A DNA stretch of 5,605 nt from an uncultured Ruminococcus sp. (GTDB taxonomy: Bacteria > Bacillota > Clostridia > Oscillospirales > Ruminococcaceae). Made by a program: the position numbers and the translations under genes. The notes under the pieces were generated by a model, which saw nothing but the letters and a program-made list of their open reading frames with translations, searched no databases and was not told the origin of the DNA. Positions 1-5,421 of this stretch are shown here, in pieces. The stretch lies in assembly GCA_937898375.1 (NCBI GenBank), contig CALEJX010000425.1, forward strand, positions 1 to 5,605. The letters run 5' to 3'. Position 1 is the first letter of the stretch. Every line of letters begins with the position of its first letter.

Positions 1-2
1 AA

Positions 3-659
3 TCATGGGCGGCATATGATAATCTTGATTTCGGCAGTGCAGGCTCTGACACTGTTACAGTGCAGATATGGGCGAACACCCTTGACCCTGTTAAGATTAG
101 CTTCTATGACGGGATACCAGACGAGTGCGGAAAGCTTCTTGGAACGTTCGGTTATCACAAAGAGCCTGAGTGGATGATTTTTAAGCCTGAAACTTTCAAG
201 CTTTCAAGAAAGCTAAAGGGTATTGAAACCCTCTGTATCCTCACTGAGGACGGCTTCCAAGTGGGCGGTTTCACGTTTGAAAAGGTGAGCCGTGAATTTG
301 CGGTGAATAATGCGGCTGAAGCTGACAATATTTATGGTGATAAGTTCACAAAGGGCGAAAAGTGCGTGACCGAGATAGGCAACAACGTTATGCTTGATTT
401 CGGCGAGTTCGATTTCTCTGAGAAACAGCCGAGCAGGCTCGTTATAAGCGGAAAGTCACCTCTTGCCCTCAACAGCATACATCTTATTTTGAACGGCGGC
501 GAGGGCGAAAACCGCATACTCTGCGAGTTCAGAACTGATGACAGTGAAAACTACACCGAAAAGAGCTTTGATATCTCAGGTATCAATGGCAAACAGAAAG
601 TTTCATTTGCGTTCCTGCCTGGAAGCAACTTTGACTTTGAATATTTTAGATTTGAGTAA
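3..659 (+). CDS. GH2-type beta-galactosidase, C-terminal part (5' end outside window)
   Basis: The open frame runs from the left edge to TAA at 657-659. It gives 218 residues with no need for an internal start; the GTG at 60 is just a valine codon within the frame. Two similar halves are visible, about residues 1-95 and 105-218. Each has the beta-rich look of the CBM6/galactose-binding-like modules at the end of clostridial GH2 beta-galactosidases. Landmarks are LDFGSAGSDTVTVQIWA, the PETFKLSRKLKGIETLC segment, IYGDKF, EIGNNVMLDFGEFDF and the terminal LPGSNFDFEYFRFE. The GH2 catalytic domain would lie upstream, so the catalytic residues cannot be checked. By family, the enzyme would hydrolyse terminal beta-galactosides such as lactose or plant galactosides. 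No signal peptide can be assessed. The family call rests on remembered similarity of these tail motifs; another GH2 activity with the same tail is possible. Confidence 0.72.
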   Translation, partial: SWAAYDNLDFGSAGSDTVTVQIWANTLDPVKISFYDGIPDECGKLLGTFGYHKEPEWMIFKPETFKLSRKLKGIETLCILTEDGFQVGGFTFEKVSREFAVNNAAEADNIYGDKFTKGEKCVTEIGNNVMLDFGEFDFSEKQPSRLVISGKSPLALNSIHLILNGGEGENRILCEFRTDDSENYTEKSFDISGINGKQKVSFAFLPGSNFDFEYFRFE

Positions 660-660
660 T

Positions 661-700
661 AAAAACGCTCCGTACAAAATCTGTACGGAGCGTTTGTTAG
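661..700. terminator. Bidirectional intrinsic terminator between convergent genes
   Basis: A perfect 14-bp inverted repeat (663-676 with 682-695, 5-nt loop AAATC) has a GC-rich core, CGCTCCGTACA. It is preceded by an A-run at 661-665 and followed by the T-rich stretch TTTGTTAGTTTT. It begins 3 nt after the stop of the beta-galactosidase gene and ends 1 nt from the stop of the opposing bile salt hydrolase gene. It can therefore end transcripts from both sides. Confidence 0.9.
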
Positions 701-1671
701 TTTTGGTAGTTTATTATCTCTTTTGATATCATAGGGTAGGCGATAAGCTTGGCGGAGTCAAGGTCTTCTTTGTGCATATCAACGGCGGATAGCTGATGTC
801 CGTTGTAGGTGGTGTAATAGTAGATTCCTTTGTCGGTGTTGCAGCAGCTTGTATAAATTGTTATCTCATACTTGCCTTCTGCCACCTCGCAGCAGCCCCT
901 TTGCTGGTCAACTGAGTTTAAGATATGGAAAAATTGACTTACGCTGTCCTGCTCGTCTGTGCCTGAGCGTGAGTTCATTTTTACAAATGCCGCTCTTACA
1001 AATCTTGACTGTGAGGACAAGTCACCAGGCAGACCCATTGTGCCCATGCCACGGCTGTAGGACTTAAGGTCGAGCTTGTCAGAGAAAGTGTTTTCTGGCT
1101 GTTTCGGGGAAAGCCCACGAAAATCGTTGAGCCTGAACATCTGCATATCAAAAGGCGGATTGTTCGTCAGCACGCCTACGGGATCGTCATAGACCTTTAT
1201 GCCCTCTTTTACTGACTCCACCACGATGCAATCGTTCTTGTCGGCTATTATCCAGTGGAGCTGACCTGCTGGCATTTGCGGGCTGAACTGAGTTTTTGTT
1301 ATGTTTATCTTTTCTATAAGCACCCTCGCTTGTGCCACGTTTGCGCACTGACAAAGTATCCATGGGATAAACTCGAACTGCGCAACGTTATCCTTGCCGT
1401 CCATATCGTCACGGTAAAAGGCGTTGCCAACAAAGTTAAGACCTGCCATGGCAAGACCTTTTTCATTGGCGGCGTCATAGAAAAGAGGATAATCCTGCGC
1501 AACGTGTGCAACGCCTATCACTGCATAATGGCTCTCTTTCCTGCCCATATTAACAAAGTTAAGGGGATAGTTTCTTGGCATTATGACTATCTCTTCACCA
1601 TAGGAACTTTCATAGTCAAGAGTTCTTCCAAAATAAAAATCGTTTGTTTTATAAGTCGCCGCAGTACACAT
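697..1671 (-). CDS. bsh: Choloylglycine hydrolase (bile salt hydrolase)
   Basis: The product has 324 residues, the usual family length, and is an Ntn-hydrolase that cleaves the amide bond of glycine- or taurine-conjugated bile salts. The start is ATG at 1671, placed 7 nt after GGAGGT (1684-1679). This gives M-C-T-A, so removal of Met exposes the nucleophile Cys2. The expected family residues are present: C2, R16, D19 (in FGRTLDYE), N79 (in AGLNFVG), N171 (in VLTNNPPFD) and R223 (in SSQSRFVRAAF). The loop YSRGMGTMGLPGD (205-217) precedes the last arginine. Asn at position 79, rather than the Tyr common in penicillin V acylases, favours bile salts over penicillin V. No signal peptide is seen, so the enzyme is probably cytoplasmic. 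It is a single-gene unit, divergent from cls and sharing a terminator with the convergent beta-galactosidase gene. Glycine versus taurine preference cannot be settled from sequence alone. Confidence 0.9.
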   Translation of the reverse strand: MCTAATYKTNDFYFGRTLDYESSYGEEIVIMPRNYPLNFVNMGRKESHYAVIGVAHVAQDYPLFYDAANEKGLAMAGLNFVGNAFYRDDMDGKDNVAQFEFIPWILCQCANVAQARVLIEKINITKTQFSPQMPAGQLHWIIADKNDCIVVESVKEGIKVYDDPVGVLTNNPPFDMQMFRLNDFRGLSPKQPENTFSDKLDLKSYSRGMGTMGLPGDLSSQSRFVRAAFVKMNSRSGTDEQDSVSQFFHILNSVDQQRGCCEVAEGKYEITIYTSCCNTDKGIYYYTTYNGHQLSAVDMHKEDLDSAKLIAYPMISKEIINYQN

Positions 1672-1678
1672 TCTGCTT

Positions 1679-1684
1679 ACCTCC
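1679..1684 (-). promoter_or_regulatory. Ribosome binding site of bsh (decides the start)
   Basis: GGAGGT on the minus strand lies 7 nt before ATG 1671-1669. A longer reading that starts at a TTG at 1686 would begin inside this site and bury the nucleophilic cysteine at position 7, so the shorter start is right. Confidence 0.9.
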
Positions 1685-1698
1685 AATTATAAAGTGCA

Positions 1699-1728
1699 TT
1701 TTTTGTAGGGGCGAACAGTGTTCGCCCG
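1699..1728. repeat. Dispersed-repeat-like hairpin (GTAGGGGCG...CGCCC type)
   Basis: A T-run (1699-1704), then GTAGGGGCGAACAGTGTTCG and CCCG, form a hairpin: 1709-1716 pairs with 1720-1727 (8 bp, 3-nt loop). The GTAGGGGCG(A)...CGCCCG form is one I recall as a short intergenic repeat scattered through genomes of gut Clostridia. Only one copy is in this window, so the repeat status is inference. It lies in the 5' untranslated region of the bsh transcript and on the minus strand reads as a hairpin about 38 nt before the start codon. Confidence 0.5.
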
Positions 1729-1747
1729 TCTGCTGACAAAGCTATCA

Positions 1748-1759
1748 ATGATATATCAT
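1748..1759. promoter_or_regulatory. 12-bp palindrome at the expected bsh +1 (possible operator)
   Basis: ATGATATATCAT is a perfect 12-bp palindrome lying 5-16 bp downstream of the bsh -10 box, where transcription should begin (about 1757). A repressor bound here would block bsh. The tract is AT-rich, so chance is a real alternative, and no cognate regulator is in view. Confidence 0.3.
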
Positions 1760-1763
1760 ATTT

Positions 1764-1792
1764 AATATAACACTTTTTAAAATAAAAATCAA
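1764..1792 (-). promoter_or_regulatory. Sigma-A-type promoter of bsh
   Basis: On the minus strand, -35 TTGATT (1792-1787) is followed by a 17-nt spacer and -10 TATATT (1769-1764). Transcription should begin near 1757, giving a leader of about 86 nt that contains the repeat hairpin. The -35 box is only 5 bp from the -35 box of the divergent cls promoter. Confidence 0.7.
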
Positions 1793-1797
1793 TGGCG

Positions 1798-1826
1798 TTG
1801 ACTTATGTTGAAAATATTGTTATAAT
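1798..1826 (+). promoter_or_regulatory. Sigma-A-type promoter of cls
   Basis: -35 TTGACT (1798-1803), a 17-nt spacer and a consensus -10 TATAAT (1821-1826). Transcription should begin near 1833. The promoter overlaps the first codons of the longest possible cls reading frame (ATG 1792), which argues that the real start lies downstream. Confidence 0.85.
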
Positions 1827-1840
1827 AAAGTCAGCAAATG

Positions 1841-1847
1841 AAAGGGG
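1841..1847 (+). promoter_or_regulatory. Ribosome binding site of cls, pointing to a TTG start
   Basis: AAAGGGG lies 10 nt before TTG 1858. It differs from AAAGGAG by one base and the spacing is a little long. It is the only plausible SD downstream of the promoter and ahead of the first membrane segment; nothing SD-like precedes ATG 1792. Confidence 0.6.
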
Positions 1848-1857
1848 TAATGCAGCA

Positions 1858-3390
1858 TTGACATGGAATAATGTAAAGAAAATAGCAGGCAGAGTGGCGG
1901 CGGTCATAATCCCTGTGGCAATGCAGTTTTTGTGGTATCTTCTGATACTCAAATGGCTCAGCAAGGCGGCAGGGCTTCTTAGTATCGTGCTTACTGTGCT
2001 TTCATTCATATTCGTGCTTTATCTTAACACAAAGCGTGAGGAGAGCAGTTATAAGACCCTGTGGCTTATTGTGATACTTACTTTCCCTGTGCTTGGCGCA
2101 GTTATGTATATAATTTTCGGCAACAATAACACGGCGAAAAAGCTTGAAAAGAATATCACAAAGGCAAGGCTTCACATGGACTATGAGCTTCCTGACGGAG
2201 AAAGGTGCATTGAAGCCCTTGGGCGTGAGGACAAAAGGCTTGCACAATCGGTGAAAAGGATAAGCGACGCAACGGGCTTCCCTATGGTGAAGCTTGACAG
2301 CGCAGAGTATTTTTCCGTGGGCGAGGAAATGTTCGCCGATATGTGCAAAGAGCTTGAAAAGGCTGAGAAATATATTTTTGCGGAGTATTTTATTTTGCAA
2401 AACGGCAAGTTTCTTAACACTGTGGTGGATATCATGGCAAGAAAGGCGGCTCAGGGCGTTGATGTCAGGATAATGTATGACGACCTTGGAAGTATCGCAA
2501 CATATTCTCTTGCAGACGCTTTAAAGCTTGGGGAGAAAGGCATAAAGTGCGTGCCTTTCAATCCGTTCCTTTTTATAAAATCACAGCTCAACAACCGTGA
2601 CCACAGAAAAATAATGGTTGTGGACGGCAGAGTAGCATACAGCGGCGGAATAAATCTTTCGGACGAATATATAAACATAGGCTCGAAATATGGTCACTGG
2701 AAAGATATCGGCTTCAAGATAACAGGCGAGGGCGTAAAAAGCTACACCTATATGTTCATTGAGTTCTGGAACGCCTTTTCAAATGATATGATACCTCATG
2801 AGCTTGTGGCTGATACTTTTGAAAATGACAACAGCAAGGGTGGAGACGGCTATGTTCTGCCTTATTATGATTCACCTATGGTGGACGAGAATGTGAGCAA
2901 CACATTTTTCTCTGAGATACTCTACGCCGCAAGCGATTATGTGTGGTTCTATACGCCGTATCTAATGCTTGGGGACAGCCTTTTTGACGCTTTCATAAGG
3001 GCGGCTAAGCGTGGGGTAGACGTGCGGATAATAATGCCCGGTATCGCTGACAAAAAGGTGGTGTTCAGGCTTTCGAGAAGCTATTATCGTCAGCTTATCG
3101 AGGCAGGAGTGAAGATATACGAATACACCCCCGGCTTTGTTCACGCAAAGGGTTGTATATGCGATGACAAACTTGCAGTGCTGGGGTCGGTAAATCTTGA
3201 TTACAGAAGCCTATTTCTGCATTTTGAATGCAGTTCAATATTCTATGATTCGTCAATAATAAAGACTTTCAAGGCTGATATCCTTGAAACCCAGAGCAAG
3301 TGCAAACAGCGCACTCTGGAGGACACAAAGCGTGGCTTCTTCGGGCAGCTTATTGACGGCGTGCTTAGGATATTTGCGCCGCTGCTTTAA
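1858..3390 (+). CDS. cls: Cardiolipin synthase (phospholipase D superfamily)
   Basis: The product joins two phosphatidylglycerol molecules to cardiolipin and glycerol at the cytoplasmic membrane. From TTG 1858 it has 510 residues, normal for the ClsA type. The N-terminus has about three hydrophobic segments (roughly 10-33, 37-56 and 67-87); the last carries the PLDc_N signature ending PVLGAVMYIIFG. Two PLD phosphodiesterase motifs of the form HxKxxxxD follow: HRKIMVVD (H249, K251, D256), followed by GGIN, and HAKGCICD (H429, K431, D436), followed by GSVNLDYRS. Both catalytic sites look intact. The frame stays open upstream to ATG 1792 (532 residues), but that region holds the cls promoter and has no SD, so I choose TTG 1858; GTG 1894 is a weaker alternative. 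No hairpin terminator follows the TAA, so transcripts may run on into the mgtE leader. Function is secure; the exact start is not. Confidence 0.93.
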   Translation: MTWNNVKKIAGRVAAVIIPVAMQFLWYLLILKWLSKAAGLLSIVLTVLSFIFVLYLNTKREESSYKTLWLIVILTFPVLGAVMYIIFGNNNTAKKLEKNITKARLHMDYELPDGERCIEALGREDKRLAQSVKRISDATGFPMVKLDSAEYFSVGEEMFADMCKELEKAEKYIFAEYFILQNGKFLNTVVDIMARKAAQGVDVRIMYDDLGSIATYSLADALKLGEKGIKCVPFNPFLFIKSQLNNRDHRKIMVVDGRVAYSGGINLSDEYINIGSKYGHWKDIGFKITGEGVKSYTYMFIEFWNAFSNDMIPHELVADTFENDNSKGGDGYVLPYYDSPMVDENVSNTFFSEILYAASDYVWFYTPYLMLGDSLFDAFIRAAKRGVDVRIIMPGIADKKVVFRLSRSYYRQLIEAGVKIYEYTPGFVHAKGCICDDKLAVLGSVNLDYRSLFLHFECSSIFYDSSIIKTFKADILETQSKCKQRTLEDTKRGFFGQLIDGVLRIFAPLL

Positions 3391-3423
3391 CAGCTTTTTA
3401 ATACTAAAATAAGATTTTTGGCA

Positions 3424-3452
3424 TTGATAGATCTTTGACATGGTGGTATAAT
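3424..3452 (+). promoter_or_regulatory. Sigma-A-type promoter of the mgtE leader
   Basis: -35 TTGATA (3424-3429), a 17-nt spacer and a consensus -10 TATAAT (3447-3452). Transcription should begin near 3459, leaving a leader of about 220 nt before mgtE. No other convincing promoter is seen between the leader terminator and the mgtE start. Confidence 0.8.
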
Positions 3453-3456
3453 ACCA
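3444..3456. promoter_or_regulatory. 13-bp palindrome over the -10 box (possible operator)
   Basis: TGGTATAATACCA is a perfect palindrome of 6+1+6 bp centred on 3450. It contains the whole -10 box of the mgtE leader promoter, where a bound repressor would exclude RNA polymerase. TATAAT is partly self-complementary, so only the flanking TGG/CCA arms add real information. Confidence 0.35.
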
Positions 3457-3473
3457 AAGAACTAAGATATTAC

Positions 3474-3478
3474 GGAGG
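3474..3478 (+). promoter_or_regulatory. Ribosome binding site of the leader small ORF
   Basis: GGAGG, within GGAGGTGA, lies 8 nt before GTG 3487. It is as good as the SD of mgtE itself and is the main reason to believe that the small ORF is translated. Confidence 0.8.
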
Positions 3479-3486
3479 TGAATAAA

Positions 3487-3585
3487 GTGGCAAACAGCGA
3501 CAGTTGCGGGCCTAACGGGCGAATATGTATATATGTGAACACAGCCGACGGGCTTCGCTTTGCGCTACCTTTTTATTCCCTGTGA
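3487..3585 (+). CDS. 32-residue leader peptide upstream of mgtE (hypothetical)
   Basis: This frame of 32 codons plus TGA begins with GTG and has a strong SD 8 nt upstream, about 28 nt after the predicted transcript start. The peptide begins MANSDSCGPNG and continues RICIYVNTADGLRFALP, ending FYSL. It has two cysteines (7 and 14) and an amphipathic beta-like second half. There is no signal peptide, no membrane segment and no run of one amino acid as in classic amino-acid attenuators. The stop lies 11 nt before the leader terminator. Codons 10-12 and 21-23 each contain ACGGGC, which matches the terminator 3' arm. I do not recognise the peptide. It may be a regulatory leader whose translation controls mgtE, or an independent small protein whose transcript ends at that hairpin. 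Confidence 0.6.
   Translation: MANSDSCGPNGRICIYVNTADGLRFALPFYSL
3515..3553 (+). promoter_or_regulatory. Two candidate antiterminator segments (ACGGGC)
   Basis: ACGGGC occurs at 3515-3520 and 3548-3553. Each is complementary to GCCCGT (3598-3603) in the 5' arm of the leader terminator; the first copy gains one more G-T (G-U in RNA) pair, 3521 with 3597. The second copy can also be masked locally by pairing of AGCC (3543-3546) with GGCT (3551-3554). Both lie inside the small ORF, so a translating ribosome would decide which pairings form. This is inferred from complementarity only. Confidence 0.45.
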
Positions 3586-3596
3586 TCTGATATATC

Positions 3597-3631
3597 TGCC
3601 CGTGTGTGACCTGTCATGCACGGGCATTTTT
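3597..3631 (+). terminator. Leader terminator or attenuator before mgtE
   Basis: 3597-3609 pairs with 3614-3626: an 8-bp GC-rich base (TGCCCGTG with CACGGGCA), then two G-U wobbles and three more pairs closing a 4-nt loop. TTTTT (3627-3631) follows directly. It is a standard intrinsic terminator placed between the small ORF and mgtE. Because no promoter is evident after it, mgtE expression seems to depend on read-through. Confidence 0.85.
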
Positions 3632-3667
3632 ATGCCTGTTTGTCCCTCACGTCATAAAAAATGAAAC

Positions 3668-3672
3668 GGAGG
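3668..3672 (+). promoter_or_regulatory. Ribosome binding site of mgtE (decides the start)
   Basis: GGAGG lies 8 nt before ATG 3681. The frame stays open upstream to a GTG at 3606, but that codon lies within the terminator stem and has no SD, so ATG 3681 is the start. Confidence 0.9.
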
Positions 3673-3680
3673 ACAAGCAA

Positions 3681-5111
3681 ATGAAGAAAAACGAACTGAA
3701 CAAAAATGTAACTCTCAATGAAAATGAAGTAAAGAACATTCACTGCGATGAGATAACTGCTATAATCAACAGCAATGATTCGCCGAAAGCTATGATGAAC
3801 AGGCTTGACGATTATCATGGCAGTGATATTGCAGAGGTAATAAGCACTTTCACTGTTTTGAACAGAAAGAAATTTTATCGTGTGTGCAGTCTTGAAATGC
3901 TTGCGGAGATATTCGAGTATCTTGACGAAAAGCAGGCAGGGGAATATCTTAGGGAAATGGATATCCACAAGGCTTCGGAGCTTATAGCAGAGCTTGACAC
4001 TGATACGGCGGTGAACATTCTGTCTGAAACTGATAAGGACAGGAGAAGCCTTATTATAGACGCTGTTGCACCTGACGTACGCAGTGAACTAAAGCTTATC
4101 GCTTCCTTTGATGATGAGGAGATAGGAAGCAGAATGACCACAAACTGCATTATCATTGACGAGGACATGACGGTAAAGCAGGCAATGAATGCTCTTGTTA
4201 GTCAGGCGAGAAAAAATGACAATATCTCAACGCTGTTCGTGGTGGACGAGAACAAGGTTTTCAGTGGAGCTATCGACCTGAAAGACCTTATCACGGCAGA
4301 CAGTGAGGTGGCGCTTGAGAGCATAACGGCGACTTCTTTCCCTTATGTTTACGCCAACGAGCAGACCGCCGATTGTATCGAGAAACTGAAAGATTATTCG
4401 GAGTATATCATACCGGTGCTTGACGATTCAAACAGGCTCTTGGGCGTTATCACGGCGCAGAACATCATCGAGGCGTCAGACGATGAAATGGGCGAAGATT
4501 ATGCAAAGCTTGGCGGTCTTTCCGCAGAGGAGGATCTCAACGAGCCTGTATTGCAGAGTGTGAAAAAGAGACTTCCTTGGCTGCTTATACTCCTTGGACT
4601 TGGCATGGTGGTGTCAACTGTGGTGGGTGCGTTTGAAAAAGTCGTTGCACAGCTAACTCTTATTGTGGCGTTCCAATCGCTGATACTTGACATGGCAGGA
4701 AATGTTGGCACGCAATCCCTTGCGGTGACTATCCGTGTGCTTACTGACGGGAACCTCACTGCAAAGCAGAAGCTTCACCTTGTGTCAAAAGAAATGCGAG
4801 TTGGACTTCTTAACGGCACTCTTATAGGACTATTGTCATTCATAGCGGTGGGTCTGTATATTTTCTTCTTCAAGGGCAAGGGGCTGGTATACTCCTTTGC
4901 AATGTCGGGCTGTATAGGCATTTCGCTTATACTTGCCATAATAGTATCAAGCGCAGTGGGAACGCTCACGCCGCTTTTCTTCAAGAAGATAAAGATTGAC
5001 CCTGCCGTTGCGTCAGGTCCTATGATAACCACGCTGAATGATTTAGTGGCGGTTGTGGCTTACTATGGAACTAGCTGGATATTCCTGCTGAATGTGCTGA
5101 AACTGGGGTAG
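3681..5111 (+). CDS. mgtE: Magnesium transporter MgtE
   Basis: This is a 476-residue Mg2+ channel/transporter of the cytoplasmic membrane; MgtE usually has about 450 residues. Domains in order: a basic/polar N-terminal extension (1-20), the MgtE N-domain helical repeat (about 25-140), and a CBS pair (about 148-270) that begins at GSRMTTNCIIIDEDMTV with M152 and senses cytoplasmic Mg2+. A linker/plug helix (about 275-297) leads to five membrane segments (about 298-318, 324-345, 376-400, 407-430 and 450-474). Family pore motifs are present: GNVGTQ (340-345) and GPMITTLND, whose D454 corresponds to the conserved pore aspartate. Nothing is truncated. The gene stands alone downstream of its own promoter and a leader with a small ORF and terminator. 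No recognisable M-box riboswitch is present, although many Firmicutes mgtE genes have one. Its likely terminator is the long hairpin at 5291-5380. Confidence 0.95.
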   Translation: MKKNELNKNVTLNENEVKNIHCDEITAIINSNDSPKAMMNRLDDYHGSDIAEVISTFTVLNRKKFYRVCSLEMLAEIFEYLDEKQAGEYLREMDIHKASELIAELDTDTAVNILSETDKDRRSLIIDAVAPDVRSELKLIASFDDEEIGSRMTTNCIIIDEDMTVKQAMNALVSQARKNDNISTLFVVDENKVFSGAIDLKDLITADSEVALESITATSFPYVYANEQTADCIEKLKDYSEYIIPVLDDSNRLLGVITAQNIIEASDDEMGEDYAKLGGLSAEEDLNEPVLQSVKKRLPWLLILLGLGMVVSTVVGAFEKVVAQLTLIVAFQSLILDMAGNVGTQSLAVTIRVLTDGNLTAKQKLHLVSKEMRVGLLNGTLIGLLSFIAVGLYIFFFKGKGLVYSFAMSGCIGISLILAIIVSSAVGTLTPLFFKKIKIDPAVASGPMITTLNDLVAVVAYYGTSWIFLLNVLKLG

Positions 5112-5215
5112 GGGAGAAAAAGCCAAAACCCGAACATCAAATATATTTGACTTGCTTAGATATCGGCTGTTTAGCGTGATATACAGTGAGCTTGACTTTT
5201 CCTAATAATTTAATA

Positions 5216-5272
5216 CTAGCTTATTTGGTTTTATTCTTTCCACTTTTGTCTGCTTTGCAGGAATAAAGCTAG
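5216..5272. repeat. Loose inverted repeat downstream of mgtE
   Basis: CTAGCTTATT (5216-5225) and AATAAAGCTAG (5262-5272) are complementary except for one bulged A, around a 36-nt loop. No T-run follows it directly. It is the only structure I see in 5112-5290, which otherwise holds AT-rich sequence with no convincing ORF or promoter. Confidence 0.3.
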
Positions 5273-5290
5273 CGAGTATATTGGAAAAAT

Positions 5291-5380
5291 GGCGTTGTAA
5301 AAAACACGCAAAAAAAAGACTGCGACTACCCCCAAAAGGGTAGGAAAGCAGTCTTTTTTTTGCGTGTTTTTTACAGCGCC
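5291..5380. terminator. 90-bp nested hairpin, likely bidirectional terminator
   Basis: The left arm 5291-5323 pairs with the right arm 5348-5380 over 33 positions with a single mismatch (T5295 and G5376). In order the stem is GGCG(T)TGT, A6, CACGC, A8, GACTGC against GCAGTC, T8, GCGTG, T6, ACAGCGCC. Inside it, CTACCC (5326-5331) pairs with GGGTAG (5338-5343). On either strand GACTGC...GCAGTC followed by eight T makes a terminator, and the next layer, CACGC...GCGTG followed by six T, makes a second. It lies 180 nt after the mgtE stop and 41 nt after the stop of the convergent gene on the minus strand. Confidence 0.8.
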
Positions 5381-5421
5381 TTCTTTGTGTTTTGCAAATT
5401 GGTTATATGTGCAGCGTATAG

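Noticed and set aside
1672..1686. Extension of bsh to a TTG at 1686
   Set aside because: The TTG overlaps the SD itself, and the extension would hide the nucleophilic N-terminal cysteine.
1686..1691. A TATAAT on the minus strand just before bsh
   Set aside because: Transcription from it would start within the SD of bsh, and no -35 lies 16-18 nt upstream.
1255..1692. A 145-codon plus-strand frame opposite the 5' half of bsh
   Set aside because: It is antisense to a well-supported bile salt hydrolase, shows no SD or family motifs, and is cysteine/histidine-rich in the manner of a shadow translation.
3435..3452. TTGACA (3435-3440) as the -35 for TATAAT at 3447
   Set aside because: The spacer would be only 6 nt; TTGATA at 3424 gives the correct 17 nt.
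3606..3680. Extension of mgtE to GTG 3606
   Set aside because: The added codons lie in the terminator hairpin and have no SD; the MgtE family does not need them.
5192..5216. TTGACT downstream of mgtE as a promoter
   Set aside because: No acceptable -10 is found at 16-18 nt, and no gene follows on the plus strand.
1791..5298. AATGGCGTTG found both at 1791-1800 and at 5288-5297
   Set aside because: Ten-base matches are expected many times by chance in 5.6 kb, and the contexts are unrelated.
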